From NCBI RefSeq assembly GCF_001005215.1, contig NZ_LBNQ01000005.1, forward strand, positions 1 to 58,895: 58,895 bases of DNA, given 5' to 3'. Made by a program: the position numbers and the translations under genes. The notes under the pieces were generated by a model. The model was not told the origin of the DNA. It ran no database searches and worked only from the letters and a program-made list of their open reading frames with translations. Origin of the DNA: Lampropedia cohaerens. Its GTDB lineage: Bacteria; Pseudomonadota; Gammaproteobacteria; Burkholderiales; Burkholderiaceae_C. Of the stretch, positions 1-11,031 are shown one piece after another (the first letter of the stretch is position 1; the number at the start of each line of letters is the position of its first letter).

Positions 1-33
1 GAACCTGTTGACGATCTTTTCATGCGTTGCGCC
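1..33. repeat. One end of MITE-like intergenic repeat
   Basis: The first bases of the window resemble the terminal inverted repeat of the complete element at 42035-42303 (GAACCTGTT.ACG.TCTTTTCAT followed by a GC-rich stretch). Only one end is visible. It lies downstream of the rpoD terminator. Confidence 0.5.
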
Positions 34-60
34 GGTATGGGCCGCGCGCAATGGCGCAAA

Positions 61-87
61 GAAAAAGCCCGGGCGTGTGCCCGGGCC
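61..87 (-). terminator. rpoD intrinsic terminator
   Basis: An 8-bp perfect GC stem (GCCCGGGC at 67-74 and 79-86) with a 4-base loop is followed on the minus strand by five T residues. It lies about 30 bases past the rpoD stop codon and is a textbook Rho-independent terminator. Confidence 0.9.
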
Positions 88-115
88 GTACCTGCGCGCA
101 AGAGGGTGCAAAGGC

Positions 116-2614
<2,499 letters not shown>

Positions 2615-3049
2615 GTGCAACTCTCCAAGTGAATCTGACACCACAGAGTCTGTCCGCCTGCGCGAGACACTCCCATATGGGGGGCGGCTACGGGCAGACA
2701 AGGCTCATGAGGACAATAATCAAAACCCGTGCCATGCACTGGCGGGCAGGGATTGCCTGCAGCGCCACGGCATCACGGCGCCAGCGCCAGCTGCGCAAAA
2801 AAGCCGCAGGCCGGCATCGACGCCATCCATCGGGAAGAGCGCAGCAAGGGTGGGCGAACATTTGGAGTACAGTCCTTGCGAGTATGGAGGCGGTGCTGTC
2901 CTGGGCACGCTTGCCTCGTTCGGAGGTGCTGCTGTCGCGCTTGCGCTTTAGCTGCATATTATACCGCCAGCCCCTTTTTCAAGGTTTTGTCAAGACCATG
3001 CCCGTCCTGCCGAGAGGCAAGGGCGGTCCTGCAAGCCTGCGCCGCACGA
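2615..3049. other. Non-coding leader upstream of rpoD
   Basis: No convincing gene is seen. On the minus strand a perfect TATAAT (2958-2963) could drive rpoD with a leader of about 340 bases. TTGACA at 2988-2993 is 24 bases away and TTGAAA at 2977-2982 is 13 away, so neither is an ideal -35 partner. A weak stem followed by TTTTTT at about 2796-2815 on the same strand could attenuate transcription. The usual upstream neighbour dnaG is not present here. Confidence 0.4.
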
Positions 3050-3075
3050 AGAAAAGCCCGCATCAAGGGCGGGCT
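3050..3075 (-). terminator. Intrinsic terminator downstream of catalase
   Basis: A 7-bp stem (AGCCCGC at 3055-3061 with GCGGGCT at 3069-3075) is followed on the minus strand by TTTTCTT. It lies about 120 bases past the catalase stop. A second GC-rich hairpin without a T-run (about 3173-3192) lies right after the stop codon. Confidence 0.7.
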
Positions 3076-3197
3076 CGACATCCGTTGACGATCTCTCTGG
3101 TGCCTTGCATCACACCCCACGGGCAGGGCATCGCGCGGCGCGTGAAAAGAACGTGAGCGGGTCCTCAAAGGGCGCGCGGGCGCGCCGCTGCCAAGGA

Positions 3198-4664
3198 TCA
3201 GCCCAGGCGCTTGAGCGCTTCGGCCACGCCAGCACCGTAGGCAGGATCGGCCTTGGTGCAGTTGGCGATGTGGCGCTGCCTAATGAAGTCCGGCACGCCG
3301 TTCATGGCACGGGCGGTGTTGTCGAACAACGCCTGTTGCTGTTCGGGCGTCATCAGGCGAAACAGGTCGCCCGGCTGTTGGTAGTAGTCCGCGTCGTCCT
3401 CGCGGAAGTTGAACCAGTCGGCCACATCCCCCTTGATCTTCAGCGGTGGCTCGCGAAACTGCGGCTGCTCCTGCCACTGGTGGAAGCTGTTGGGTTCGTA
3501 GTGCGGCAGGCTGCCATAGTTGCCATCCACGCGGCCGATGCCGTCGCGATGGTTGCTGTGCACCGGGCAGCGCGCGGCGTTGACGGGAATCTGCTGATAA
3601 TTCGTACCCAGACGGTAGCGCTGTGCATCGGCGTAGTTGAACAGGCGCGCCTGCAGCATCTTGTCGGGCGAGACGCTGATGCCGGGCACCAGGTTGCTGG
3701 GGGCGAAGGCACTTTGTTCCACATCGGCAAAGAAGTTTTCCGGGTTGCGGTTGAGCTCGAACTCGCCGACTTCGATGAGCGGATAGTCTTTCTTCGGCCA
3801 GACCTTGGTCAGATCGAACGGGTGGTAAGGCACTTTCTCGGCCTCTTCCTCCGGCATGACCTGGATGTACATCGTCCATTTCGGGAACTCGCCGCGCTCA
3901 ATGGCGTTATAGAGATCGCGCTGGTGGCTCTCCCTGTCCTTGCCGATCAGCGCCTCGGCTTCGGCGTCAGTCAGGTTCTTGATGCCCTGCTGGGTGCGGA
4001 AGTGGAACTTGACCCAGAAGCGCTCACCCTGTTCGTTCCAGAAGCTGTAGGTGTGGGAGCCAAAGCCATGCATGTGGCGGTAGCTGGCGGGAATGCCGCG
4101 ATCGCTCATGACGATCGTGACCTGGTGCAGTGCTTCGGGCAGCAGCGTCCACCAGTCCCAGTTGTAGGTGGGCGAGCGCAGGTTGGTACGGGGGCAGCGC
4201 TTGACGGCCTTGTTCAGATCCGGGAACTTGCGTGGATCACGGATGAAGAACACGGGGGTGTTGTTGCCCACCATGTCCCAGTTGCCTTCTTCGGTATAGA
4301 ACTTCAGCGCGAAGCCGCGGATGTCGCGTTCGGCATCGGCCGCGCCACGCTCGCCAGCGACGGTGGTGAAGCGGGCGAACATCTCCGTCTTCTTGCCAAC
4401 TTCGCTGAAGATCTTGGCACGGGTGTAGCGTGTGATGTCGTGGGTGACCGTGAAGGTGCCAAAGGCACCCGAGCCCTTGGCATGCATGCGCCGCTCGGGA
4501 ATCACTTCGCGTACGAAGTTGCCCAGCTTCTCATGCAGCCAGACATCCTGCGCCAGCAATGGGCCGCGTGGGCCTGCGGTGAGGCTGTTCTGGTTGTCCG
4601 GCACCGGCGCACCGAAGTCGGTGGTCAGGTAGGTGGGCTTGAGGTCTTTGGTCGGATCGCTCAT
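3198..4664 (-). CDS. katA: Monofunctional haem catalase, small-subunit type
   Basis: Disproportionates hydrogen peroxide to water and oxygen in the cytoplasm. The 488 residues match small-subunit (clade 3) catalases. The distal haem pocket shows His61 ([14 protein letters not shown]) and Asn134/135 ([12 protein letters not shown]). The proximal haem-ligand motif [14 protein letters not shown] lies near residue 340. The start at 4664 (MSDPTKD) has AGGAG upstream; a longer frame begins at 4748 but lacks family similarity. The gene is monocistronic, between rpoD and the fghA relic. The AT-rich upstream region has ATAG/CTAT half-sites reminiscent of OxyR control, which is unproven. Confidence 0.95.
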   Translation of the reverse strand: MSDPTKDLKPTYLTTDFGAPVPDNQNSLTAGPRGPLLAQDVWLHEKLGNFVREVIPERRMHAKGSGAFGTFTVTHDITRYTRAKIFSEVGKKTEMFARFTTVAGERGAADAERDIRGFALKFYTEEGNWDMVGNNTPVFFIRDPRKFPDLNKAVKRCPRTNLRSPTYNWDWWTLLPEALHQVTIVMSDRGIPASYRHMHGFGSHTYSFWNEQGERFWVKFHFRTQQGIKNLTDAEAEALIGKDRESHQRDLYNAIERGEFPKWTMYIQVMPEEEAEKVPYHPFDLTKVWPKKDYPLIEVGEFELNRNPENFFADVEQSAFAPSNLVPGISVSPDKMLQARLFNYADAQRYRLGTNYQQIPVNAARCPVHSNHRDGIGRVDGNYGSLPHYEPNSFHQWQEQPQFREPPLKIKGDVADWFNFREDDADYYQQPGDLFRLMTPEQQQALFDNTARAMNGVPDFIRQRHIANCTKADPAYGAGVAEALKRLG

Positions 4665-4749
4665 CGTGGGGCTCCTGTGGGGTGGATCATGACGCACCAT
4701 GCACTTGGCTGCGCGGCAGGGATCTGCCGGTAGCGGGCACAAGCGCATC

Positions 4750-4820
4750 GCGAGTGTTTATTGTTGACTATCAAAATACTTGAGTTAATTGATAATTGCT
4801 AATTCATCGATAGGATGCCG
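4750..4820 (-). promoter_or_regulatory. AT-rich promoter region of the catalase gene
   Basis: A strikingly AT-rich stretch lies 90-150 bases upstream of the catalase start, in otherwise GC-rich DNA. It contains CTATC and GATAG half-sites and several TTGAT/ATTA motifs. OxyR commonly controls such catalases, but no full OxyR operator can be assigned by eye. Confidence 0.35.
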
Positions 4821-4849
4821 TTGTCGCCCCGACGAGGCCACCGCGCTGG

Positions 4850-4878
4850 AAAGGAAAACGGCCGCATCAAGCGGCCGA
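4850..4878 (-). terminator. Intrinsic terminator of the original fghA 3' end
   Basis: A 7-bp stem (CGGCCGC at 4859-4865 with GCGGCCG at 4871-4877) is followed on the minus strand by TTTTCCTTT. It lies about 20 bases past the stop codon of the fghA relic, as expected of the authentic end of a former fghA gene. Confidence 0.75.
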
Positions 4879-4897
4879 GTAGGGGAGCTGGACTGGC

Positions 4898-4994
4898 TCA
4901 GGCCCTGAGCGCCGCTGCGTGGTGCGCGAAATGGTCTTCCATGAAACTGGCGATGAAGTAATAGCTGTGGTCGTAGCCCGGCTGCATGCGCAGC
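4898..4994 (-). pseudogene. fghA: 3' relic of S-formylglutathione hydrolase gene
   Basis: On the minus strand this encodes the last part of FghA, from [13 protein letters not shown] through the C-terminus, ending HHAAALRA and a TGA at 4900-4898. Bases 4914-4994 are identical to the intact gene at 30199-30279. The catalytic His motif (GYDHSYYF) is retained but the rest of the enzyme is missing. Upstream of the repeat the open frame continues for some 30 codons (through [11 protein letters not shown]) into sequence I do not recognise, then hits a stop. I read this as the displaced native 3' end of fghA, left behind when the neighbouring island inserted. Confidence 0.75.
4914..4994. repeat. 81-bp direct repeat, left copy (attL-like)
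   Basis: Identical over 81 bases, and in the same orientation, to 30199-30279. The repeat is the near-terminal coding sequence of fghA (codons about 247-272 of the intact gene). Perfect identity, including third codon positions, implies a recent event or a recombination target. The two copies bracket all the iac-region genes. Confidence 0.9.
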
Positions 4995-5098
4995 ATGGTG
5001 TTGTGCATGGCACGAACGGGCGTTCCGTTTGGAGCCTCGTGGCCAATGTCAAGGGTGTAGCGAGAAAATTGATTCCGTACGGGTTTGACAGATTATGC

Positions 5099-6019
5099 TC
5101 AAACGACGCGGTCGTCTTGCAAGCGAAACTGTCGGGGCGAGAGTTCATAACGGCGCTTGAAGGCTCGGCAGTACTGAGCCGAATCGAAGAAACCCCATTT
5201 GTGCGCGATGTCGGTGATGCTAAGACGGTTGGAGGAGCGATCGCGCAGGTCTTGTTCACTACGCGCCAGGCGCATGTTAGTGATGTAACGCGCAATGCCG
5301 TTTTCTTCTTTATCAAACAAGCGGTAGAGCTGGCGCAATGAGATGCCCAGGTAGTGTGCGACGTGGGTAGGGGAGAGGCCAGGTTCACTTAGGTTCTGCG
5401 CGATGAAGCGCTCCGCCAGCACTCGCTGACCATGTGGGGAACTGTCCAGCGATTGCTCGGCGCTTGCGTCACGCGCGCGGCGAAGCAGGGTGAGCATTGC
5501 GGTCTGGATTGCCTGGGAATCTGCGACTTGGGCGCTGCCGTAAGCGAGGGGCTGTGACTGCAACTGGTGCAGCATTTCCCGCAGCATGGGCGTGCACGGG
5601 CTGCGCAAGGAAAGCTTACCTGCGATAGTTGACTGACCTGTTTGAGACATGAGCGTGCGCGGCAGATGGACGGAAATTTGTTCGATGAAACCGTGAGGGC
5701 GCATTTGCAATTGAGCACAGCTATCGAGCAATGCCATGTCGCCAGGACGCAGCGCGAAATCCTGTTGGCCATTGAGCACCGACATGACACCGCGGCGCTG
5801 GAGGACGAGAAAGCAAAAGCGGTCATCCTGACGGCCTTCCCGCGTGCGCCATATGTTTGCCGCGTTTGTCCGAATGTTGGCTACCGTCAAGCCACTCCAG
5901 ACTGCGGCATGGATGCTGCCGGCAAATGGCCGCTGATCGGCAGGTGGACTGATCCGAAAGCCACCGCAGATGCGTTGGACATCCACTTCCCATTGGTCAA
6001 GGCAGTGCGCATTACTCAT
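5099..6019 (-). CDS. AraC-family transcriptional regulator, FeaR-like
   Basis: DNA-binding regulator of 306 residues. The N-terminal half is an AraC-binding-like ligand domain (FCFLVLQRRGVMSVLNG, RPGDMALLDS). The C-terminal about 100 residues hold the double helix-turn-helix (THVAHYLGISLRQLYRLF, ITDIAHKWGFFDSAQYCRAFKRRY, SPRQFR). The layout resembles FeaR, which controls aromatic amine and aldehyde oxidation in enterobacteria. The start at 6019 (MSNAHC) has GGAG six bases upstream. It is divergent from the alcohol dehydrogenase and aldehyde dehydrogenase genes and probably activates them. It is the first island gene next to the left repeat. Confidence 0.85.
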   Translation of the reverse strand: MSNAHCLDQWEVDVQRICGGFRISPPADQRPFAGSIHAAVWSGLTVANIRTNAANIWRTREGRQDDRFCFLVLQRRGVMSVLNGQQDFALRPGDMALLDSCAQLQMRPHGFIEQISVHLPRTLMSQTGQSTIAGKLSLRSPCTPMLREMLHQLQSQPLAYGSAQVADSQAIQTAMLTLLRRARDASAEQSLDSSPHGQRVLAERFIAQNLSEPGLSPTHVAHYLGISLRQLYRLFDKEENGIARYITNMRLARSEQDLRDRSSNRLSITDIAHKWGFFDSAQYCRAFKRRYELSPRQFRLQDDRVV

Positions 6020-6339
6020 GCTGGGCTCCAAAAGGAATCGAAGGCAGGAATCAGGTGCAGTCAAGTCAAGCTGCCGTGCACAACGTGTGCTGGTTGGTGC
6101 ATGGGCGGCTCCAGATGGCGGATTGCTTGCATGTCAAGCAATTTCTGTTCCATTTCCTGTGAAAAGTCATGTAGTTGAGTCGCTTGGCACGCAGTGCATG
6201 AGATCTGGCACGTAGCGCCAATTTCCAGCGCATTGTTGGTGCTTCAATGCAGCCACAGACCTTTCTCAGATTGATTGGCGATGCGGACATGTCGCGAATC
6301 AAAATGGGTTTGCACCACACCTTCTATGAAAGCACCAAC
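6020..6339. promoter_or_regulatory. Divergent araC/GMC promoter region
   Basis: About 320 bases without a convincing gene between two divergent coding regions. It contains ATGTCAAGCAATTTCTG near 6131 and the island motif at 6155-6183 (TTCCTGTGAAAAGTCATGTA and on), which recurs in the iacA/ABC gap. An open frame starting at 6247 could extend the dehydrogenase N-terminally, but it has no family similarity. Confidence 0.5.
6155..6183 (+). promoter_or_regulatory. Shared island operator-like motif, copy C
   Basis: TTCCTGTGAAAAGTCATGTA followed by GTTGAGTCGC. It matches 18231-18259 with a few substitutions and a one-base indel, and more loosely 18470-18494. All three copies are in divergent promoter gaps of the island. 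It is a candidate binding site for the FeaR-like regulator or for IacR. Confidence 0.5.
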
Positions 6340-7935
6340 ATGCAACAGGAATTTGATTACATCGTCGTGGGCGCTGGTTCGGCTGGCTGTGTGGTCGCCA
6401 CACGGCTGATCGAGGCAAAAGCAGGTACGGTTTTGCTATTGGAGGCAGGCGGTGTCGACAAGAGCCTGTTTCACAAGATTCCGGCTACGGTGGTAAAGGT
6501 GTTCCAGCAGAAATCGTGGCCTTACATGACCGAGCCGCAGAGACACTGTGGAAATCGTTCCATGCTCATCGCCCAGGGAAAGGTGCTGGGCGGAGGCAGC
6601 TCCGTCAACGGGATGATTTACATCCGCGGCCAGCGTGACGATTACGAAGACTGGGTCAGAGATTGGGGCGCGGCGGGATGGGGCTATGAAGATGTACTGC
6701 CGTACTTCAAGAAGGCTGAGCGCAACGAAAGTTTGGGGCCGCAGTTTCATGGGCAGGCAGGTCCGTGGCCTATCAGTGAGAACCGTTTTCGCCATCCTTT
6801 GACGGAGGCGTTCATCCGCGCGGGGCAGGAAATGGGGCTGCCCTATGTCAACGATTTCAATGGAGCGAATCAGGAAGGGGTGGGTTTCTACCAGACCAAT
6901 ACACTGCGTGGCGAGCGCATGAGTACGGCTCGAGCCTATCTCCAAAGAGTTCGCACTGATCCGGCCCTGACGGTAGTTACCGACGCGCTTACGCATCGTG
7001 TCACGCTTGAGGACGGATGGGCCCGAGGCGTCGAGTTCTCCGTCAAGGGAGATGCTGTGCAGCGCATACGTGCACGCAAGGAAGTGATTGTCAGCGCCGG
7101 CACTTTCGGCACGGCAAAGATCTTGCAGCTCTCAGGCATAGGCCCTGGAGCGCATCTGCAGGACATCGGTCTGGAGACCAAGGTAGATCTGCCCGTGGGG
7201 CTCAATTTCCATGACCACTTGCACATGTCACTCAACGCGACCATCCATGCACCCATCAGTTTTTTTGGAGAAGACCGACCGCTGAGGGCGCTGAGACATA
7301 TGCTGCAATGGCTTTGGTTCCGCACAGGAATGTTGACGAGCAACGTGCTCGAAGGCGGCGCGTTCATCGATTCGCAGGGCGTGGGGCGCCCCGACATTCA
7401 GTTCCATTTTCTGCCGCTGCTTGACAATTTTGACAACACGCCCGGAGAGAAACCGAAAGCCAGCGGGCATGGTTTGTCCGTGAAGGTTGGCCATCTACGT
7501 TCGAAATCTCGCGGGCAGGTCATGCTCAGAAGTGCTGATCCGTCGGAGCTGGTGAAAATTGACGCCAATTTTCTCTCTCACCCGGAGGATTTGGACAATC
7601 AAATCCGTGCGGTGCAAACAGGCTTGAAGATCTTGGCGCAACCTGCACTGCAAAACCTGATCACCAAGGTGACAGAGCCCGATGGTCTTGCCGCAGATGA
7701 CCGCGTTGGTCTGGAGGCATTTGTGCGCAAGAACATCAAGACCACCTACCACCCAGGGGGCACGGCTTGTCTGGGGTCGGTCACCGACATGGATCTACGC
7801 GTCAAAGGCGTGCGAGGTTTGCGAGTCGTCGACATGTCTATCTGTCCTCAGGTGCCAAGTGGCAACACCAATGCCGTTGCGGTGATGATCGGTGAACGCG
7901 GTGCCGATTTCATCCTCGGGCGAAAAACCGCCTGA
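6340..7935 (+). CDS. GMC-family FAD-dependent alcohol dehydrogenase
   Basis: Flavoprotein of 531 residues that oxidises an alcohol to an aldehyde. The N-terminal ADP-binding motif is VVGAGSAGCVVATRL (residues about 8-22), followed by the GMC signature GKVLGGGSSVNGMIYIRG. The C-terminal catalytic pair is His in TTYHPGGTACLG and Asn in PSGNTNAVAV. The start at 6340 (MQQEFDYIVVG) puts the dinucleotide fold at the N-terminus as the family requires; the ribosome site is weak. It is followed after 73 bases by an aldehyde dehydrogenase, so the pair would turn an alcohol into an acid. Beside an auxin-degradation cluster, indole-3-ethanol is a plausible substrate; this is inference. Confidence 0.9.
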   Translation: MQQEFDYIVVGAGSAGCVVATRLIEAKAGTVLLLEAGGVDKSLFHKIPATVVKVFQQKSWPYMTEPQRHCGNRSMLIAQGKVLGGGSSVNGMIYIRGQRDDYEDWVRDWGAAGWGYEDVLPYFKKAERNESLGPQFHGQAGPWPISENRFRHPLTEAFIRAGQEMGLPYVNDFNGANQEGVGFYQTNTLRGERMSTARAYLQRVRTDPALTVVTDALTHRVTLEDGWARGVEFSVKGDAVQRIRARKEVIVSAGTFGTAKILQLSGIGPGAHLQDIGLETKVDLPVGLNFHDHLHMSLNATIHAPISFFGEDRPLRALRHMLQWLWFRTGMLTSNVLEGGAFIDSQGVGRPDIQFHFLPLLDNFDNTPGEKPKASGHGLSVKVGHLRSKSRGQVMLRSADPSELVKIDANFLSHPEDLDNQIRAVQTGLKILAQPALQNLITKVTEPDGLAADDRVGLEAFVRKNIKTTYHPGGTACLGSVTDMDLRVKGVRGLRVVDMSICPQVPSGNTNAVAVMIGERGADFILGRKTA

Positions 7936-8008
7936 TCAGCGCCATACCCATTTGTCCGGGCGCCTTGCAATGCGCCACCACGTCGCTCAAGCGAATTGAG
8001 GAAATCCC

Positions 8009-9499
8009 ATGCCATGTATCCAGATCCTTCCAGAAGTGTTCTCGTTCCTAGAGCGTCAGCACGGTCAGTTCATTGATGGGCAGACGCGCGCGCCAGCCAG
8101 CGGCGCGGCCATGCTGAGTGTGACCAATCCCGCTACCGAATCGGTCATTGCGCAAGTAGCCGCTGCCAGCGAGGCAGAAGTGGATGCCGCCGTCGCTGCC
8201 GCTACTGCGGCATTTGAGGGAGTATGGGCGCAGACATCTCCCTATGAGCGCGGGCAGCTGTTGCTGCGTATGGCAGATGCGATGGAGGCCCACGGAGAAG
8301 AACTTGCGCAGATCGAATCACTTACGACAGGTAAGTCCATCCACCTTTCTCGCATGCTTGATGTTGGCCAAACGGCTGTGGCATTGCGCTACTACGCAGG
8401 TTGGGCGACCAAGATCAGTGGACAGACGCTTTCGCCTTCCTTTCCCTCATTGCGGGGCGAACGCTACAGTGCAATGACATTGCGAGAACCCGTTGGCGTC
8501 GTTGCAGGAATCATTCCCTGGAATTTTGGACCAATGATTGCTGCATGGAAGTTCGGTGCAGCACTGGCGTGCGGTTGCACCATGGTGCTCAAGCCCAGTG
8601 AATTTTCACCGTTGACGCTGTTGCGCATGGTTGAGCTTTTCACAGGCGCCGGCCTGCCAGACGGCGTTCTCAACATTGTCAATGGCGGGGGCGACTGTGG
8701 TCAGCAACTGATTCATCATCCGGATGTGGCAAAAGTTTCATTCACGGGTTCCGCAGGCACGGGCATCAAGGTGGGGCGGGCGGCCGTGGCAGCCCATCTG
8801 ACGCGGTTTACGCTTGAGCTGGGGGGCAAGAACGCGGCCATCTTGCTCGCGGATGCGAACGTGGATGCCGCTGTAACCGGCTTGCTGCAGACCGGCTACG
8901 TGCACCAGGGGCAGGTGTGTGCAGCTCCCGAGCGATTGTTTGTGTCGCAGGAGCGGGTAGACGAGGTCTGCGAAAAAATGGCGCAAGCACTCAGGCACTT
9001 GAAAATTGGCTCGCCGCTTGACGAAGCGGTGCAGCAGGGTCCCATCAGCAACAAACCCCAGTATGAGAAGGTCCTGCAGTACTTCGAAACCGCTCACCGG
9101 CAAAGTCAGGTGCTGTGTGGAGCGCGTGCGGTGGACGGCACAGGCTACTTCGTGGAGCCTACGCTGATACGTGCAAGAACCCCACAGGACGTGTTGCTGT
9201 GCGAGGAGGTATTTGGCCCTGTGCTGACCGTGATGCCCTATGAGGACGAAGGGCAGATGCTGGAATGGGTCAACGACACGCCGTTTGGGTTGTCAGCTAG
9301 TTTGTGGACGAATGATCTCGCAAAGGCCATGCGCCTCATCCCGCAGGTTCAGGCGGGCACAGTATGGGTAAACATGCATACGTTTCTGGACTGTGCCGTT
9401 CCCTTTGGGGGGGTGAAGGCTTCAGGTGTGGGACGTGAGCTCGGCAGCGCCTTCATCGACGACTATACCGAATTGAAGTCTGTCATCATGGCCTACTAG
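8009..9499 (+). CDS. NAD(P)-dependent aldehyde dehydrogenase
   Basis: Aldehyde dehydrogenase superfamily, 496 residues, oxidising an aldehyde to a carboxylate. The general base is Glu270 in FTLELGGKNA and the nucleophile Cys304 in GQVCAAPERL. The cofactor motif FTGSAGTG and the late motif EEVFGPVLTV are present. GAGGAA precedes the ATG. It forms a pair with the upstream alcohol dehydrogenase, beside a FeaR-like regulator. Enzymes of this subgroup act on phenylacetaldehyde, betaine aldehyde or similar compounds. Indole-3-acetaldehyde to indole-3-acetate is my contextual guess, because the iac operon follows. Confidence 0.92.
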   Translation: MPCIQILPEVFSFLERQHGQFIDGQTRAPASGAAMLSVTNPATESVIAQVAAASEAEVDAAVAAATAAFEGVWAQTSPYERGQLLLRMADAMEAHGEELAQIESLTTGKSIHLSRMLDVGQTAVALRYYAGWATKISGQTLSPSFPSLRGERYSAMTLREPVGVVAGIIPWNFGPMIAAWKFGAALACGCTMVLKPSEFSPLTLLRMVELFTGAGLPDGVLNIVNGGGDCGQQLIHHPDVAKVSFTGSAGTGIKVGRAAVAAHLTRFTLELGGKNAAILLADANVDAAVTGLLQTGYVHQGQVCAAPERLFVSQERVDEVCEKMAQALRHLKIGSPLDEAVQQGPISNKPQYEKVLQYFETAHRQSQVLCGARAVDGTGYFVEPTLIRARTPQDVLLCEEVFGPVLTVMPYEDEGQMLEWVNDTPFGLSASLWTNDLAKAMRLIPQVQAGTVWVNMHTFLDCAVPFGGVKASGVGRELGSAFIDDYTELKSVIMAY

Positions 9500-9627
9500 G
9501 GACTCGCAACTCTGGTGCCTGCACGTGTGTGACGAGCCAGGTTTCGAGGCTTGGACCCACAGTCGGGAGACCGACTTTAAACAGGCTCTTCGACGTGAAC
9601 GCCACGTCAGCGGCATCCCAGATGCTG

Positions 9628-9643
9628 TCCAATATGAGTTGGA
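9628..9643. promoter_or_regulatory. Inverted repeat upstream of iacR
   Basis: TCCAA-N6-TTGGA about 50 bases upstream of the iacR start. MarR proteins usually bind such dyads at their own promoters. No clear second copy was seen at iacA, so the assignment is tentative. Confidence 0.3.
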
Positions 9644-9694
9644 TAGAATCGATAGGCTTTACTGCATTGGCCTTTACGGGCGATTTCCGCCGAT

Positions 9695-10168
9695 ATGACG
9701 ATTCACAAGAGAGTAAGCCGATACAACCCGGCCAGCGAGGATTTCAGTAAGGAAGACTTTCCGTTCTACTGGATCGCGCGCTTGAACAATATCTATGTTC
9801 ATCATATGGAAAAGGCCTTGCGCAAGGTTGGTGCTGATGTGCCCACCTGGCGCGTGCTGTTCATTTTGAAGCAGAACGGCACATGCAGCATGTCGGAGAT
9901 CGCGTTGCACGCGGTGGTCAAGCTCTCGACCATCACTAAGATCGTCTATCGCATGAAGGCCGATGGGCTGGTGGAGACGAGGCCGTCTGCGGTGGATGGG
10001 CGTGTCACGGAGGTCTCCCTGACTGCACATGGGGAGGAGATGATTGTCGAGATGCAACGCGCTACCGAAAAGGTGTTTGCCCGGGGGTTCAGTGGCATGT
10101 CATCAGTGAAGATCGCCCGCCTTAACCATATGTTGGCGCAGATGTTCGAAAATCTGCGCGATGAGTAG
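9695..10168 (+). CDS. iacR: MarR-family regulator of indole-acetate degradation
   Basis: Winged-helix repressor of 157 residues. The dimerisation helices flank the MarR DNA-binding core: CSMSEIALHAVVKLSTITKI as the recognition helix region and the wing VDGRVTEVSLTAHGEE. Position and family match IacR, which in known iac clusters represses the operon until indole-3-acetate is present. The gene is convergent with iacI. The start lacks a strong ribosome site, but the family length fits. Confidence 0.85.
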   Translation: MTIHKRVSRYNPASEDFSKEDFPFYWIARLNNIYVHHMEKALRKVGADVPTWRVLFILKQNGTCSMSEIALHAVVKLSTITKIVYRMKADGLVETRPSAVDGRVTEVSLTAHGEEMIVEMQRATEKVFARGFSGMSSVKIARLNHMLAQMFENLRDE

Positions 10169-10336
10169 CGAATGGCTCCTCCCCACCTTACCTCCAAGCG
10201 TTCAGCGCTCTGATGGCGTGTGGCCTGTCAGGGCGTGGTCGTAATCGGCGAGATGGGATACGCAAGTGAACAGTCTCGAGCAGGGTGTTGAGAAAAGGTG
10301 CGTTGCGCGCCTCGCCAAAGTGGGCGACCGCTGTGA

Positions 10337-10900
10337 TCATGCCGTCATCAGCACCGATTTCTCAGGGATGCTGTGCGCCCAGCCGGGAGCCAGTGGCGCA
10401 ATAAATACGTTTTCAGTCCGGGTGCGAGTAATCAGCCAGCGGTTGTCAATACGCTGGAACCGATTGTTGAGTCGGCTCGATCGCAGCAATGAAGATCCAT
10501 CGCTGAATATCCAAGGCTGCATGTGCACCCACTGCCCCTCGGCATGGTCGCCATCGACGTGAATTTGCTCAGAGGTCAGGTAATGCACGTTGAAAACTAG
10601 TGGTAGATTGCGCTCGGTGCTCCAGAACTTTTCGAAGTGCGCACGGATAGCGGCCTTGCCGACGGCTTGGCCAAACTGGCCTTCGTAGTAGCTGCCGACG
10701 CCTTCCCAGACCGCGTCATCGGCATATAGCGCCATGATGCGATCGATGCGCTCGGCGTCATTTGCGACGGGTTCCGGGCATGGCGTGTCGCAGAGAAACA
10801 TGTATCGGGCCTGGATTCGGCGGATCTCGGATTCCGCCTCAAGACGGTCAACGCGGGAGCGCAAGGCGTTGATTGTGATGCTCAGCTCCTCAGTACGCAT
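10337..10900 (-). CDS. iacI: SnoaL-like protein IacI
   Basis: SnoaL/NTF2-like alpha-beta barrel protein of 187 residues. The N-terminal helix (LRSRVDRLEAESEIRRIQARY) and the pattern DRIMALYADDAVWEG...IRAHFEKFW...VHYLTSEQIHVDGDHAEGQW are typical of the fold. It is the last gene of the iac operon, 131 bases after iacH. In described clusters iacI accompanies iacH and its exact chemistry is not settled. AGGAAA lies upstream of the start. Confidence 0.85.
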   Translation of the reverse strand: MRTEELSITINALRSRVDRLEAESEIRRIQARYMFLCDTPCPEPVANDAERIDRIMALYADDAVWEGVGSYYEGQFGQAVGKAAIRAHFEKFWSTERNLPLVFNVHYLTSEQIHVDGDHAEGQWVHMQPWIFSDGSSLLRSSRLNNRFQRIDNRWLITRTRTENVFIAPLAPGWAHSIPEKSVLMTA

Positions 10901-11031
10901 GAATTAGGTTTCCTGTTTTGATGGTAAGTGGAATGGGAAGCCAAGTGATACTGCCGTGCAGGTACCGCGCGATATCTGCAAATCTGGTCCTCTGGCCGCG
11001 GCGATGTGCCGCAAATCCCAATGCGACGCGA

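Noticed and set aside
2930-3000. rpsU or dnaG remnant upstream of rpoD
   Set aside because: Neither protein can be read in any frame, despite their usual linkage to rpoD.
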